A stretch of 64,000 bases of DNA from Geodermatophilus sp. YIM 151500 (lineage in GTDB: Bacteria; Actinomycetota; Actinomycetes; Mycobacteriales; Geodermatophilaceae): contig NZ_JAOVZT010000005.1 of NCBI RefSeq assembly GCF_025716945.1, positions 248,001 through 312,000 on the forward strand, given 5' to 3'. This document shows, piece after piece, positions 8,329 to 16,978 of this stretch. Within the stretch, counting starts at the first letter, position 1; the number at the start of each line of letters is the position of its first letter. A program made the position numbers and the translations under genes. Below the pieces are notes generated by a model. The model saw only the letters and a program-made list of their open reading frames with translations. It was not told the origin of the DNA and made no database searches.

Positions 8329-10302
8329 TCAGCCGGGGCGGCGGTCGGGCGCGCTCTCGCGCACCAGCCGGCGGGCGGTGTCGACCTCGCGGGCCACCGG
8401 GGCGAGCACCCCCTCGGCGAGGATCTCGGCGTCGTCGGGCGGGCGGTGCGCGCGGACGTCGTCCTCCAGCTGCCGGATCGCCCGCCGCAGGACCGAGACC
8501 TGGGCCAGGTCGGGCGCGGGCTCGCCGGAGCGCATCGCGATCACCGCCTCGGTGACGGCGTCCGACGTCCGCTCCAGCTGCACGATCACCGGCCACCAGG
8601 CGGCGGCGCGGCTGCTGATCGGCGGCGGCTCGGCCAGCCGCCGCTGCAGCTGGGTCTGCAGCTCGGTCAGCGCCCGGTAGCTGCGCCGGCGGGCGCGGCG
8701 GATGTCGGCGTCGTCGCCGGTGAACGCCGCCTCGACGAACGCCTCCAGCGCAAGGGTGGCGTCGCGCAGCGCCTCGTCGAGCGGTGCCCGCCAGGTCTGC
8801 GGCCACAGCAGGTAGCCCAGCACCAGCACGATCGCGCAGCCGACCAGCGTGTCGACCAGCCGCGCGCCGACCACCGGACCGCCGGGCTGGGCCAGGTCGA
8901 GCAACAGGATGATCACGGGTGTCTGGAACACCGAGAACAGCCCGAAGTTCGCGTTGCGCGCCCACGGCAGCACGGCGGCGGTCGCGGCGAGGGCGAGCAG
9001 CACCCAGCCGTCCGGGACCGTGGCCAGCAGCGCGAGCAGCGCCGAGCCCATGACGACGCCGACCAGCGTGCCCGCGCCGCGCTGCACGGCCCGGGCGAAC
9101 ACCGACCCGAAGTCGGGCTTGAGCACCAGCGCGACGGTGAGCGGGACCCAGTACGGCCGCTCCAGCGGCAGGTGCTGGCGGGCGAGCTCCGCAGCGGTCA
9201 TGCACAGGGTCAGGCGGACGGCGAAGGCGCGGGTGTCGGGGCTGGCCAGCGTCCGGTCGGCGAGCTCGCGCAGCCGGGTCCGCCGATCGGGTCGCGAGCG
9301 CGGCACCGCCGCGCCGGCCCGCCGCTCGGGATCGCCGACGACGTCCCACACCAGCCGCAGCCCGTGCCGGACGGCGCGGGCCGCGGGCGGACCGGTCTCC
9401 CGGGCCGGTGGGCGGTCGGCGGGCAGCGGCTGGTCGCGCGCGAGGGCGGCGGCGAGCGTCCGCACGGCGGTCACGTCGTCGGGTTCCGCCGGCGCACCCG
9501 CCCGCGTCGCGGCGACCGCGCCCTCGACCAGCGGTGCCGCGGCGTTGAGCACGCCGGCCAGCTCCGACAGCTCCCGGGTGCGCCCGGCCGTGCGGGCCCG
9601 GCTGCGGATGACCCGGTCGTAGCCCTCGTTGAGCGCGCCGGTGAGCGCGCGGCGTGCCGCCTCGGCGCCCGGCGTGCCGGAGGCGGCGAGCAGGTCGGCG
9701 ATCCGGGCGAACACGGCGGCCACCGCAGCGCGGTCGGGGTCCTCGCGCTCCGTCCGGGCCTGGACGGCGACGGCGAGCACCGCCCAGGCGCCACCCGCCG
9801 CGAACCAGCCGACCTCGGCCGCGACCGGCAGCGGGGTGGTCAGGCCGGAGGCGAGCGCGGCGAGCAGCAGCAGCTGCAGGGCGCCGTTGCTCGTCGCCGC
9901 CCCGATCGCGGACAGCTGCGCGGCGACGACCGACAGGACGGCGAACAGCGCGACCGCCGTCCAGCCACCGCCGGTGGCGTACTGGCCGGCGAGCAGCCCG
10001 ACCGTGCCGAAGCCGGCCGCCGCGACCGCCCGCCGCAGCCGCTCGCGCAGCGGCCCGGACTGCGGCGCGAGGCTCGCGTTGAGCGTGCCCACGGTGGCCA
10101 GGACGCCGGCTCCGAGCACCGCCTCGTCGTCGAGCGCCGGGCCGCCGCCGGCCCGGGCGAGCAGGGCGACGGCCAGCGGCGCCGGCACGGCCACGGCGAA
10201 GCGGACGACGTCGCGCCACGGCACCGGCTGGCGGCCCGTGCGCACCAGCTCTTCCAGCCAGGCCGGGGCCCGCAGCCCGCGCTCCCGACCCTCCACCGCC
10301 AC
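8329..10302 (-). CDS. FUSC family integral membrane protein
   Basis: This 657-residue protein has two blocks of membrane segments, at about residues 35-195 and 350-480. The stretch RPYWVPLTVALVLKPDFGSV followed by FARAVQRGAGTLVG is a characteristic FUSC-family signature (relatives of aromatic acid exporter and YccS-type proteins). A cytoplasmic linker of about 150 residues separates the blocks and a soluble helical domain closes the protein. It probably sits in the cytoplasmic membrane as a transporter or envelope-associated protein; the substrate is unknown. It is divergent from the Nif3-like gene across a 93-bp gap. The start at 10302 reads MAVEGRERGL. Confidence 0.88.
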   Translation of the reverse strand: MAVEGRERGLRAPAWLEELVRTGRQPVPWRDVVRFAVAVPAPLAVALLARAGGGPALDDEAVLGAGVLATVGTLNASLAPQSGPLRERLRRAVAAAGFGTVGLLAGQYATGGGWTAVALFAVLSVVAAQLSAIGAATSNGALQLLLLAALASGLTTPLPVAAEVGWFAAGGAWAVLAVAVQARTEREDPDRAAVAAVFARIADLLAASGTPGAEAARRALTGALNEGYDRVIRSRARTAGRTRELSELAGVLNAAAPLVEGAVAATRAGAPAEPDDVTAVRTLAAALARDQPLPADRPPARETGPPAARAVRHGLRLVWDVVGDPERRAGAAVPRSRPDRRTRLRELADRTLASPDTRAFAVRLTLCMTAAELARQHLPLERPYWVPLTVALVLKPDFGSVFARAVQRGAGTLVGVVMGSALLALLATVPDGWVLLALAATAAVLPWARNANFGLFSVFQTPVIILLLDLAQPGGPVVGARLVDTLVGCAIVLVLGYLLWPQTWRAPLDEALRDATLALEAFVEAAFTGDDADIRRARRRSYRALTELQTQLQRRLAEPPPISSRAAAWWPVIVQLERTSDAVTEAVIAMRSGEPAPDLAQVSVLRRAIRQLEDDVRAHRPPDDAEILAEGVLAPVAREVDTARRLVRESAPDRRPG

Positions 10303-10395
10303 GCCGCGGAGCCTGCCAGCCCGGCCGCACCGCGCCGCGCCGCCGCCCGGCCGGCCGCCCCGGCGCGTCCCGCAGCTGACCTAGAGTCCTGCGAC

Positions 10396-11403
10396 GTGGC
10401 GATTCCCCCGGAGCCGGGCGACGCACCCGACGGCGCGGCGCCGGTGGGCGGGTCGCCGGCGCCCGGCGCTCCGCTGGCCGAGGTCGTGGCCGCGCTCGAG
10501 GGGCGCTACGACCCGGCGCTGGCCGAGAGCTGGGACGCGGTCGGCCTGGTCTGCGGCGACCCGCAGGAGACGGTGCGGCGGGTGCTGTTCGCCGTCGACC
10601 CGACGGCCGCGGTCGTCGACGAGGCGATCGAGTCCGGTGCCGACCTGGTGGTCACGCACCACCCGCTGCTGCTCACCCCGGTGCACGGCGTGCCGGCGAG
10701 CGATCCGAAGGGCCGCCTGGTGCACCGGCTGGTGCGGGCCGGCGTCGGGCTGTTCGTGGCGCACACCAACGCCGACCGGGCGGCCGAGCACGGCGTGAAC
10801 GACGCGCTGGCCGCCGCCTTCGGCCTGACCGGCACCGTGCCGCTGGACCCGGTGGCGGACGCGGGCACCGAGAACGGGGCGACACCGAGCAGGGCGGGGC
10901 TGGGCCGGCTCGGCCGCCTGCCCGGACCGATGACGCTGCGCGAGTTCGGGGCGCTGGCGGCCGCCGTCCTGCCGGTCACCGCCGGTGGCATGCGGCTGGC
11001 CGGCGACCCGGACCGCCCGGTGCGGTCGGTGGCCGTCTGCGGCGGCAGCGGCGGCTCGTTGCTCGGTGCCGCCGCGGCCGCCGGAGCGGACGTGCTGCTC
11101 ACGAGCGACCTCAAGCACCACGCGGTCTCCGAGGCGCTCGAGGCCGGCGGTCCGGCGCTGGTCGATGCGGCGCACTTCGCCACCGAGTGGCCGTGGCTGC
11201 CGACGGCGGCCGAGCTGCTGCGGTCCGACCTGGCCGGGCGGGTGGGCACGGCCGTGTCGACGTTGCGCACCGACCCGTGGACCGGGCACGCGCCGGGAGG
11301 CGCCGGTTCGGGCTCGCCGCCCACCTGGCGGCGAGCGTCGCCCGGGGCGGACCCGGAGACCGGTGCGCGGCCCCGGGCGGACGGCGGCCCGCAGGTAGGT
11401 TGA
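10396..11403 (+). CDS. Nif3-like dinuclear metal center protein
   Basis: The product, 335 residues, belongs to the Nif3/YbgI family of toroidal hexameric proteins with two metals per subunit. Metal ligands are visible in VVTHHPLLL, in the FVAHTNADRA region and near the C terminus in VDAAHFATEW. The function of the family is not settled; some members are labelled GTP cyclohydrolase type 2, with little support. It lacks the large PII-like insertion of many Gram-positive homologues but has a low-complexity tail of about 40 residues. The GTG at 10396 fits the N-terminal family boundary. The zinc-ribbon gene begins four bases after its stop, so they form an operon, matching the order known from Mycobacterium (Rv2230c-Rv2228c). 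Confidence 0.9.
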   Translation: MAIPPEPGDAPDGAAPVGGSPAPGAPLAEVVAALEGRYDPALAESWDAVGLVCGDPQETVRRVLFAVDPTAAVVDEAIESGADLVVTHHPLLLTPVHGVPASDPKGRLVHRLVRAGVGLFVAHTNADRAAEHGVNDALAAAFGLTGTVPLDPVADAGTENGATPSRAGLGRLGRLPGPMTLREFGALAAAVLPVTAGGMRLAGDPDRPVRSVAVCGGSGGSLLGAAAAAGADVLLTSDLKHHAVSEALEAGGPALVDAAHFATEWPWLPTAAELLRSDLAGRVGTAVSTLRTDPWTGHAPGGAGSGSPPTWRRASPGADPETGARPRADGGPQVG

Positions 11404-11407
11404 GCGG

Positions 11408-12148
11408 GTGAAGGCCGACCACTTCGAGCAGCAGAAGCTGCTGGACCTCGCCGCGGAGGACGTCGCGCTCACCCAGCTGGCGCACCGACGGCGCACGCTG
11501 CCCGAGGCCGCCGCCGCGGAGACCGCCGCGGAGACCGAGCGGACGATGGCCGCTGACGTCGTGCGGGCCGAGACCGAGGTGCGCGACCTCGACCGCGAGC
11601 AGACCCGGCTGGAGGCCGACGTCGAGACCGTGCGCCAGCGCGAGGCCCGCGACGCCAAGCTGCTCGAGTCCGGCGGCGTGTCGGCCAAGGACGCGACCAA
11701 CCTGCAGCACGAGCTGCAGTCGCTGCAACGACGCAGGTCGGACCTGGAGGACCAGGTGCTCGAGCTGATGGAGCGACGGGAGGTCGCCGACGCCACGCTG
11801 GAGGCGGCGCGGGCCGGGCAGCAGCAGGCAGCCGCCGATCTGGAACGGGCGGTGCAGGCGCGGGACGACGCCCTGGCCGACATCGCCGACGCCACGAAGC
11901 GGCACGAGGCAGCGCGGGCGGCGGTGGCCGCGGCGCTGTCCGAGCCGCTGCTGGCGCTCTACGACCGCATCCGCGCGCAGACCCGCACCACCGGCGCGGC
12001 GCTGCTCAAGGCCCGTCAGTGCCAGGGCTGCCGGATCGAGCTGTTCGGCAAGGAGCTGGCCGCCGTCCGGACCGCCGACCCGCACGAGGTCGTGCGCTGC
12101 GACGAGTGCGGCCGGATCCTGGTGCGCACCGCGGAATCCGGCCTGTGA
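11408..12148 (+). CDS. coiled-coil protein with C-terminal C4 zinc ribbon
   Basis: This 246-residue protein begins with about 170 residues of charged heptad-like helix, expected to form a long coiled-coil hairpin. It ends with a zinc ribbon in which CQGC and CDEC supply four cysteines. It is the actinobacterial family known as C4-type zinc ribbon proteins, homologous to Rv2229c, and is thought to bind nucleic acid or act as a chaperone-like scaffold; the exact function is unknown. The GTG start at 11408 follows the Nif3-like gene by four bases. The RNase H-phosphatase gene follows after 40 bp. Confidence 0.9.
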   Translation: MKADHFEQQKLLDLAAEDVALTQLAHRRRTLPEAAAAETAAETERTMAADVVRAETEVRDLDREQTRLEADVETVRQREARDAKLLESGGVSAKDATNLQHELQSLQRRRSDLEDQVLELMERREVADATLEAARAGQQQAAADLERAVQARDDALADIADATKRHEAARAAVAAALSEPLLALYDRIRAQTRTTGAALLKARQCQGCRIELFGKELAAVRTADPHEVVRCDECGRILVRTAESGL

Positions 12149-12188
12149 GCGGGCCCTGCGGCGGCGGGCGGCGCGCGGGGACCGCGGC

Positions 12189-13280
12189 GTGAGCCGGCGG
12201 CTGGTCGTCGAGGCCGACGGCGGCTCGCGCGGCAATCCGGGTCCGGCCGGCTACGGGGCGGTGGTGCGCGACGCCGACACCGGCCGGGTGCTCGCCGAGC
12301 GGGCGGCCTCCGTGGGGCGGGCGACCAACAACGTCGCCGAGTACGGCGGCCTGGTGGCCGGGCTGCAGGCCGCGCTCGACCTGGACCCCACCGCCGAGGT
12401 CGAGGTGCGGATGGACTCCAAGCTGGTCGTCGAGCAGATGTCGGGCCGCTGGAAGATCAAGCACCCGGACATGCAGCAGCTCGCCCTCCAGGCCCGCGCG
12501 CTCGCCCGGCAGCTCGGCGGGGTGCGCTACACCTGGGTGCCGCGGGCGCAGAACGGCGCCGCCGACGCGCTGGCCAACGAGGCGATGGACGGCAAGCCGG
12601 TGCACCGCGACCAGGCCGCCGAACCGGTGCTGTCCGGCGACGACGTGCAGCCCACGGAGCCCGCGCCGGTGGTCACGACGGTGACGCACCTGCTCCGGCA
12701 CGGGAGCACGGAGCACAGCCCGGAGCGTCGCTACAGCGGCCGCAACGATCTCCCGCTGTCGCGGACCGGGCGGGCGGAGGCGGAGGCGTCCGGGGCGCGG
12801 GTGGCCGGGTTGGGCGTCGAGGTCGTCGTGGCCTCGCCGCTGCGCCGCACCCGGGAGACGGCGGAGATCGTCGCCGGCGTCCTCGGACTCCCCGTCGTGC
12901 ACGACGACGACCTGGTCGAGCTCGACTTCGGCGACCTGGAGGGCCTCACCGCGGCGGAGGCGCTCACCAAGCACCCGCTGGCCACGCGGCGGTTCATGGC
13001 CCAGGTGTCGGTGGCCGCACCGGGCGGGGAGTCCGTGCTCGACGTGGCCGCCCGGGTGCGCCGGGCGCGGGCGCGGATCCTCGACCGGCACGCCGGAGGC
13101 ACCGTGCTCGTGATCAGCCACGTGACGCCGATCAAGCTGCTGCTCGCCGCCGGACTGGGAGTCGGCGAGGACGTCGTGCACCGGATGTTCCTCGACGCGG
13201 CGTCGCTGTCGACGGTGAGCTGGTCGTCCGACGGACGCTCGTCGGTCCGACTTGTGAACGACACGTCACATCTGGGATAG
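12189..13280 (+). CDS. bifunctional ribonuclease H / phosphoglycerate mutase-type acid phosphatase
   Basis: The 363-residue protein fuses two enzymes, as in mycobacterial Rv2228c (about 364 residues). Residues 1-135 are an RNase HI domain with the catalytic acids D10, E51, D76 and D126, which would cut the RNA strand of RNA-DNA hybrids. Residues 160-360 form a histidine phosphatase domain of the CobC/PhoE type with the RHG motif at 170-172 and a second catalytic histidine in VISHVTPIK. The mycobacterial homologue has been described with both RNase H and alpha-ribazole phosphatase activity, which suits cobalamin salvage. It is the last gene of the Nif3-zinc ribbon operon and is followed by a hairpin. 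Confidence 0.95.
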   Translation: MSRRLVVEADGGSRGNPGPAGYGAVVRDADTGRVLAERAASVGRATNNVAEYGGLVAGLQAALDLDPTAEVEVRMDSKLVVEQMSGRWKIKHPDMQQLALQARALARQLGGVRYTWVPRAQNGAADALANEAMDGKPVHRDQAAEPVLSGDDVQPTEPAPVVTTVTHLLRHGSTEHSPERRYSGRNDLPLSRTGRAEAEASGARVAGLGVEVVVASPLRRTRETAEIVAGVLGLPVVHDDDLVELDFGDLEGLTAAEALTKHPLATRRFMAQVSVAAPGGESVLDVAARVRRARARILDRHAGGTVLVISHVTPIKLLLAAGLGVGEDVVHRMFLDAASLSTVSWSSDGRSSVRLVNDTSHLG

Positions 13281-13343
13281 CTGCGTCGCCGTCGCGGGGG
13301 CCGGAGAACTCCCGACGGGAAGGCAGCGGCTCCACGTCACGGG

Positions 13344-13370
13344 GGACGGCACGTGGCCGCGGTGCCGTCC
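13344..13370. terminator. hairpin between convergent genes
   Basis: Perfect 9-bp arms ggacggcac (13344-13352) and gtgccgtcc (13362-13370) flank a nine-base loop. The hairpin lies between the convergent RNase H-phosphatase gene and the amino acid ABC transporter ATPase gene, so it can serve both strands. Confidence 0.65.
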
Positions 13371-13384
13371 GGAGGACGGCGGTG

Positions 13385-14194
13385 TCAGAGCCGGCCGGCG
13401 TCGATGACCCTGGACAGGAACCGGCGGGTGCGCGGCTGGACCGGGTCGCCGAGCACCTGGGCCGGCGGGCCGGACTCGAGCACCACGCCGTCGGACAGGA
13501 ACGCCACGGTGTCGGCGACCTGCCGGGCGAAACCCATCTCGTGCGTGGCCATCAGGATCGTCATGCCCTGCGCGGCGACCTCGCGCACCAGGGCCAGCAC
13601 CTCGCCGACCAGTTCCGGGTCGAGCGCGCTGGTCACCTCGTCGAGCAGCAGCACCCGCGGTCGCACCGCCAGCGCCCGCGCGATGGCCACCCGCTGCTGC
13701 TGGCCGCCGGAGAGCCGGTCGGGGTACTCGCCGGCCTTGTCCGCGAGCCCGATCCGGGTCAGCAGCGTGCGCGCCTCGTCGACCGCCTCGGCCTTCGGCC
13801 GGCCGTGCACCACCGTCGGCGCCAGGGTCACGTTGTCGAGCACCGACAGGTGGGGGAAGAGGTTGTAGGCCTGGAAGACCACGCCCAGCCGCCGGCGCAC
13901 CTGGTCGGCGTCGACGCGCGGGTCGGTGACGTCCTCGCCGTCGAGCAGGACCTGCCCGTCGTCCACCGTCTCCAGCAGGCTGGCGCAGCGCAGCAGGGTG
14001 GACTTCCCCGAGCCCGACCCACCGATCAGCGCGACGACCGAGTGCTCGCCCACGGGCAGGTCGACCCCGCGCAGCACCGCGACCCCGCCGAAGACCTTGA
14101 CCACCCCGCGCAGCTCCAGGACGGTGCCCGGGTGGCCCTGCCCAGGGGCCCGCCCCGAGCCTGCGGGGGGTGGGGAGGGCGGGGTCCTTCTCAC
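13385..14194 (-). CDS. polar amino acid ABC transporter ATP-binding protein
   Basis: This 269-residue ATPase drives an amino acid importer of the GlnQ/HisP type. Walker A is GGSGSGKST, the Q-loop is VVFQAYNLFPH, the ABC signature is LSGGQQQRVAIARAL, Walker B is VLLLDEVTSALDPE, and the H-loop histidine lies in MATHEMGF. The start is a GTG at 14194 overlapping the stop of the permease gene in a GTGA arrangement, so the genes are translationally coupled. The first 20 residues are a proline-rich extension; an internal GTG could be an alternative start. It works with the adjacent permease and lipoprotein receptor. Substrate specificity cannot be read from the sequence. Confidence 0.95.
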   Translation of the reverse strand: MRRTPPSPPPAGSGRAPGQGHPGTVLELRGVVKVFGGVAVLRGVDLPVGEHSVVALIGGSGSGKSTLLRCASLLETVDDGQVLLDGEDVTDPRVDADQVRRRLGVVFQAYNLFPHLSVLDNVTLAPTVVHGRPKAEAVDEARTLLTRIGLADKAGEYPDRLSGGQQQRVAIARALAVRPRVLLLDEVTSALDPELVGEVLALVREVAAQGMTILMATHEMGFARQVADTVAFLSDGVVLESGPPAQVLGDPVQPRTRRFLSRVIDAGRL

Positions 14195-15144
14195 AGCAGG
14201 CCCCCGGCCTGCTGGCGGCGGCGCGCCCGGGCGGTCACCGCGTCGGCCAGCCGGGCCGACGGCACCGCGAGCAGCACGAACAGCAGCCCGGCGACCACGT
14301 AGGGCGTGAAGTTGAAGGTCTGCCCGACGGCGATCTGCGCGGATCGGACGGCGTCGACCGCGCCGAGAACGGAGATGAGGCCGACGTCCTTCTGGAGCGC
14401 GACGAAGTCGTTGAGCAGCGGTGGGGTGACCGTGCGCAGCGCCTGCGGCAGGACGACGATCCGCATGCTCTGCCGGTAGCTCAGGCCCAGCGACCGCGCG
14501 GCGGCACGCTGGCTCGGGTGCACCGACTCGATGCCGGCGCGGAAGACCTCGGCGACGTAGGCGCCGTAGGTCAGCACGACCGCCACCGTGCCCAGCACGA
14601 ACGGCGAGGTGGGCACGCCCTGCAGCCGGAGCGCGGGCAGCCCGAAGCCGACCAGGTACAGCACGATGATCAGCGGGACGCCGCGGAACAGGTCGACGTA
14701 GGTGGTGGCGAGGATCCGCAGCGGGGCGAAGGCGGGACCCCGCACCGTGCGGGCGAGCGCGACCAGGAGGCCGACGACGAGCACCAGCACGCCGCCGACG
14801 ACGAGCACCTGCAGGTTGAGCCAGAGGCCCACGAGGATCTCGGGGAGGTGCTCGACGGCGACGGTGGGGGAGAAGAACGTCGTCCGCACCCGCGGCCAGC
14901 CGGGCGCGCGCGTGACCACCAGGTAGGCGACCGCCGCGAACAGCAGCGTGGAGGCCAGGGCGACGACCGTCGAGCGCCGGCCGCGGGCCCGTCGCCAGGC
15001 CCGGCGGGACAGCTCCAGCTCGCTCGGCGGCGGCACCGGGTGCCGCTCGGCCGCGGCCGGCCCGGCGGAGGTGCGCGTCCGGGGATCGTTGCCGGGCAGC
15101 CCGCTGCCGGGCAGGCCGGCACCGGGCGGCTGCCCTCCTGTCAT
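14191..15144 (-). CDS. amino acid ABC transporter permease (HisM/GlnP type)
   Basis: The 317-residue permease has an N-terminal cytoplasmic segment of about 45 residues, a first membrane helix, a periplasmic-side loop, and a five-helix BPD_transp_1 domain. The domain carries the EAA-loop region QRAAARSLGLSYRQSMRIVV, which docks with the ATPase. RGVPLIIVLYLVGFGLP is typical of the polar amino acid subfamily. I selected the ATG at 15144 (MTGGQPPGAG); a longer open frame upstream runs into the receptor gene. Receptor, permease and ATPase genes lie in that order on the minus strand with 22-bp spacing and then an overlap, forming a complete importer operon. Confidence 0.93.
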   Translation of the reverse strand: MTGGQPPGAGLPGSGLPGNDPRTRTSAGPAAAERHPVPPPSELELSRRAWRRARGRRSTVVALASTLLFAAVAYLVVTRAPGWPRVRTTFFSPTVAVEHLPEILVGLWLNLQVLVVGGVLVLVVGLLVALARTVRGPAFAPLRILATTYVDLFRGVPLIIVLYLVGFGLPALRLQGVPTSPFVLGTVAVVLTYGAYVAEVFRAGIESVHPSQRAAARSLGLSYRQSMRIVVLPQALRTVTPPLLNDFVALQKDVGLISVLGAVDAVRSAQIAVGQTFNFTPYVVAGLLFVLLAVPSARLADAVTARARRRQQAGGLL

Positions 15145-15166
15145 CGAGGCGTTCGGCGTCCGGCCG

Positions 15167-16048
15167 TCACCCGAGCACCGGCGCGTCGGCGACGTCGGCC
15201 AGCCACTCCTGCTCGAGTGCGGCCAGGGTGCCGTCCTCGCGCAGCGCGTCGACCGCCCGGCTGACGCAGTCGGTGAGCGGGCTGTCCTTCTCGAGCAGCA
15301 GGCCGAACTGGTCACCGGTGCCCTCGGGGGTGGCGACCTGCCCGACGATCACGCCGTTCTCCAGCTCCGCCGCGGTGATGTAGAAGGCGGTCGGCAGGTC
15401 GACGACGATGCCGTCGACCTGCCCGTTCTGGAGCGCCAGCTTGGCGTCGTCGTTGGTGTTGAACACGACGGGCTCGGTCTCCGGCGCGATCACCTGGGTC
15501 AGCGCGTCCAGGCTGGTGCTCGCCACCTGGGCGCCGAGGCGCAGCCCGCGCAGGTCCTCGAGGCTCGCGGCCCCCTCGGCGGAAGAGCCGGCGACGGTGA
15601 TGACCGCCTGGCTGACGGTGTAGTACGGCGAGGAGAAGTCGACGGCCTGCCTGCGCTCCTCGGTGATGGAGAACTGGTTGATGTCGAAGTCGAACGGCCG
15701 CTCGCCGGGCTGGATGGCGGCGTTGAACGGCACGCGGGTCCAGGTCACCTGGTCCTCGCCGTAGCCGAGTTCCCCGGCGACGGCGTAGGCCACCGCCGCC
15801 TCGAACCCCTCCCCGGTCTCGGGGGCGTCGCCGACCACCCACGGCTCGTAGGCGGGCTCGTCGGTGGCGACCGTGAGCGTGCCGGGTTCCAGGGTCTCCA
15901 GCTGCTCGGGGGTGCAGGCACCGCCGGCTCCGTCCGTCGCCGCGCCCGTGCCGGCGGCCGGCGGATCGGTGGACTCCTCCTGCGGCGCGCACGCGGCGAC
16001 CACCAGGGCGGCGGCGAGCAGGAGCGGCGGACGGGTGCGGCGGCGCAT
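15167..16048 (-). CDS. amino acid ABC transporter substrate-binding lipoprotein
   Basis: This 293-residue protein is the extracellular receptor of the importer. It begins with a lipoprotein signal peptide ending in the lipobox VAAC, so it should be anchored to the outer face of the membrane by a lipidated cysteine near residue 20. The rest is a family 3 solute-binding domain; it contains TVATDEPAYEPWV, WTRVPFNAAIQPGE and FDINQFSITEERRQAVDFS. The latter two are regions that line the ligand site. It is first in the operon, as expected for the most abundant subunit. The ligand is likely a polar amino acid or derivative, but which one is unknown. Confidence 0.93.
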   Translation of the reverse strand: MRRRTRPPLLLAAALVVAACAPQEESTDPPAAGTGAATDGAGGACTPEQLETLEPGTLTVATDEPAYEPWVVGDAPETGEGFEAAVAYAVAGELGYGEDQVTWTRVPFNAAIQPGERPFDFDINQFSITEERRQAVDFSSPYYTVSQAVITVAGSSAEGAASLEDLRGLRLGAQVASTSLDALTQVIAPETEPVVFNTNDDAKLALQNGQVDGIVVDLPTAFYITAAELENGVIVGQVATPEGTGDQFGLLLEKDSPLTDCVSRAVDALREDGTLAALEQEWLADVADAPVLG

Positions 16049-16135
16049 GGTTCCTGCCTCGTGAGCCGGGATGTCGCAGCTGTGTTCGGTGCGAGGCGCG
16101 ATCCTACGGTCCGCGCGCCGCGGCGATCCTCACTG

Positions 16136-16891
16136 TCAGGCGCGGACGAAGAGGTACACCGAGACGAGCACCCCGAACAGCACGATCAGCACCCGCAGCG
16201 GGGTGGTCGGGATGACGGTGGCGATCCGCGCGCCGAGGAACCCGCCGAGCAGGCTGGCCGGGGCGGCGACGGCGACGGCGAGCCAGTCGACCGGCCCCCA
16301 GATGCCGAAGATGATCACGGTGACCGTCGCGGTCACCGCCGAGAGCGCCGACTTGAGCGCGTTGGCGAGCTTCAGCCGGTGCAGGCCCAGCCCGAGGACG
16401 GCGACCAGGATGACGCCCAGCGCCCCGCCGAAGTAGCCGCCGTAGACGGTGGCCAGGAACAGCACGATGTACAGCCAGGCCGGGTCGCGGTCGCGGAGGT
16501 CGTCCTCGGCCCGGCGCAGCCGCACGGTGAGCAGCGGCTGGGCGGCCAGCAGCAGGCTGGCCATCAGCACCAGCACCGGGACGACGAGGTCGAAGGCCCG
16601 CGCCGGGGTGGTCAGCAGCAGCACGCTGCCCGCCGTCCCGCCGAGGACGGCGACCAGGCCGAAGCGCAGCAGCCGGCCCCGCTGCCCCTTGTACTCGGGG
16701 CGGAAGCCGAGGACGCCGCCGAGGTAGCCCGGCCACTGGGCGATCGAGTTGGTGACGTTGGCGGCCACGGTGCCCAACCCGAGGGCGACCAGCGTGGGGA
16801 AGAGGATCAGCGACCCGCCGCCGGCGATGGAGTTGATCGCCCCGGCGCCGAGGGCCACCCCCGCGACGATGAGCAGGTCGACGGCGGACAC
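16136..16891 (-). CDS. TauE/SafE family membrane transporter
   Basis: The 251-residue protein has about eight membrane helices and the family hallmarks GAINSIAGGGSLILFPTLVA and NVTNSIAQWPG near the N terminus, with a second repeat containing GGYFGGALGVI. TauE/SafE proteins are thought to export sulfite or other organosulfur and carboxylate anions. The start is the GTG at 16891 (reading MSAVDLLIVAGV), since the frame upstream is a shadow of the MFS gene. It is divergent from the MFS exporter across about 90 bp. There is no neighbouring sulfur metabolism gene, so the substrate stays open. Confidence 0.9.
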   Translation of the reverse strand: MSAVDLLIVAGVALGAGAINSIAGGGSLILFPTLVALGLGTVAANVTNSIAQWPGYLGGVLGFRPEYKGQRGRLLRFGLVAVLGGTAGSVLLLTTPARAFDLVVPVLVLMASLLLAAQPLLTVRLRRAEDDLRDRDPAWLYIVLFLATVYGGYFGGALGVILVAVLGLGLHRLKLANALKSALSAVTATVTVIIFGIWGPVDWLAVAVAAPASLLGGFLGARIATVIPTTPLRVLIVLFGVLVSVYLFVRA

Positions 16892-16978
16892 GAGCGGGCA
16901 GCCTACGGTGGGCAACGGGCCCCGGACGGCGACGCGCCTCCGCGCCGGTTGCCCCGGTGGTCGGCGGGGCACAGCCCG

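Noticed and set aside
8117-10426. 769-codon frame on the minus strand
   Set aside because: It is a shifted-frame shadow of the FUSC gene, whose reading has membrane helices and a family signature.
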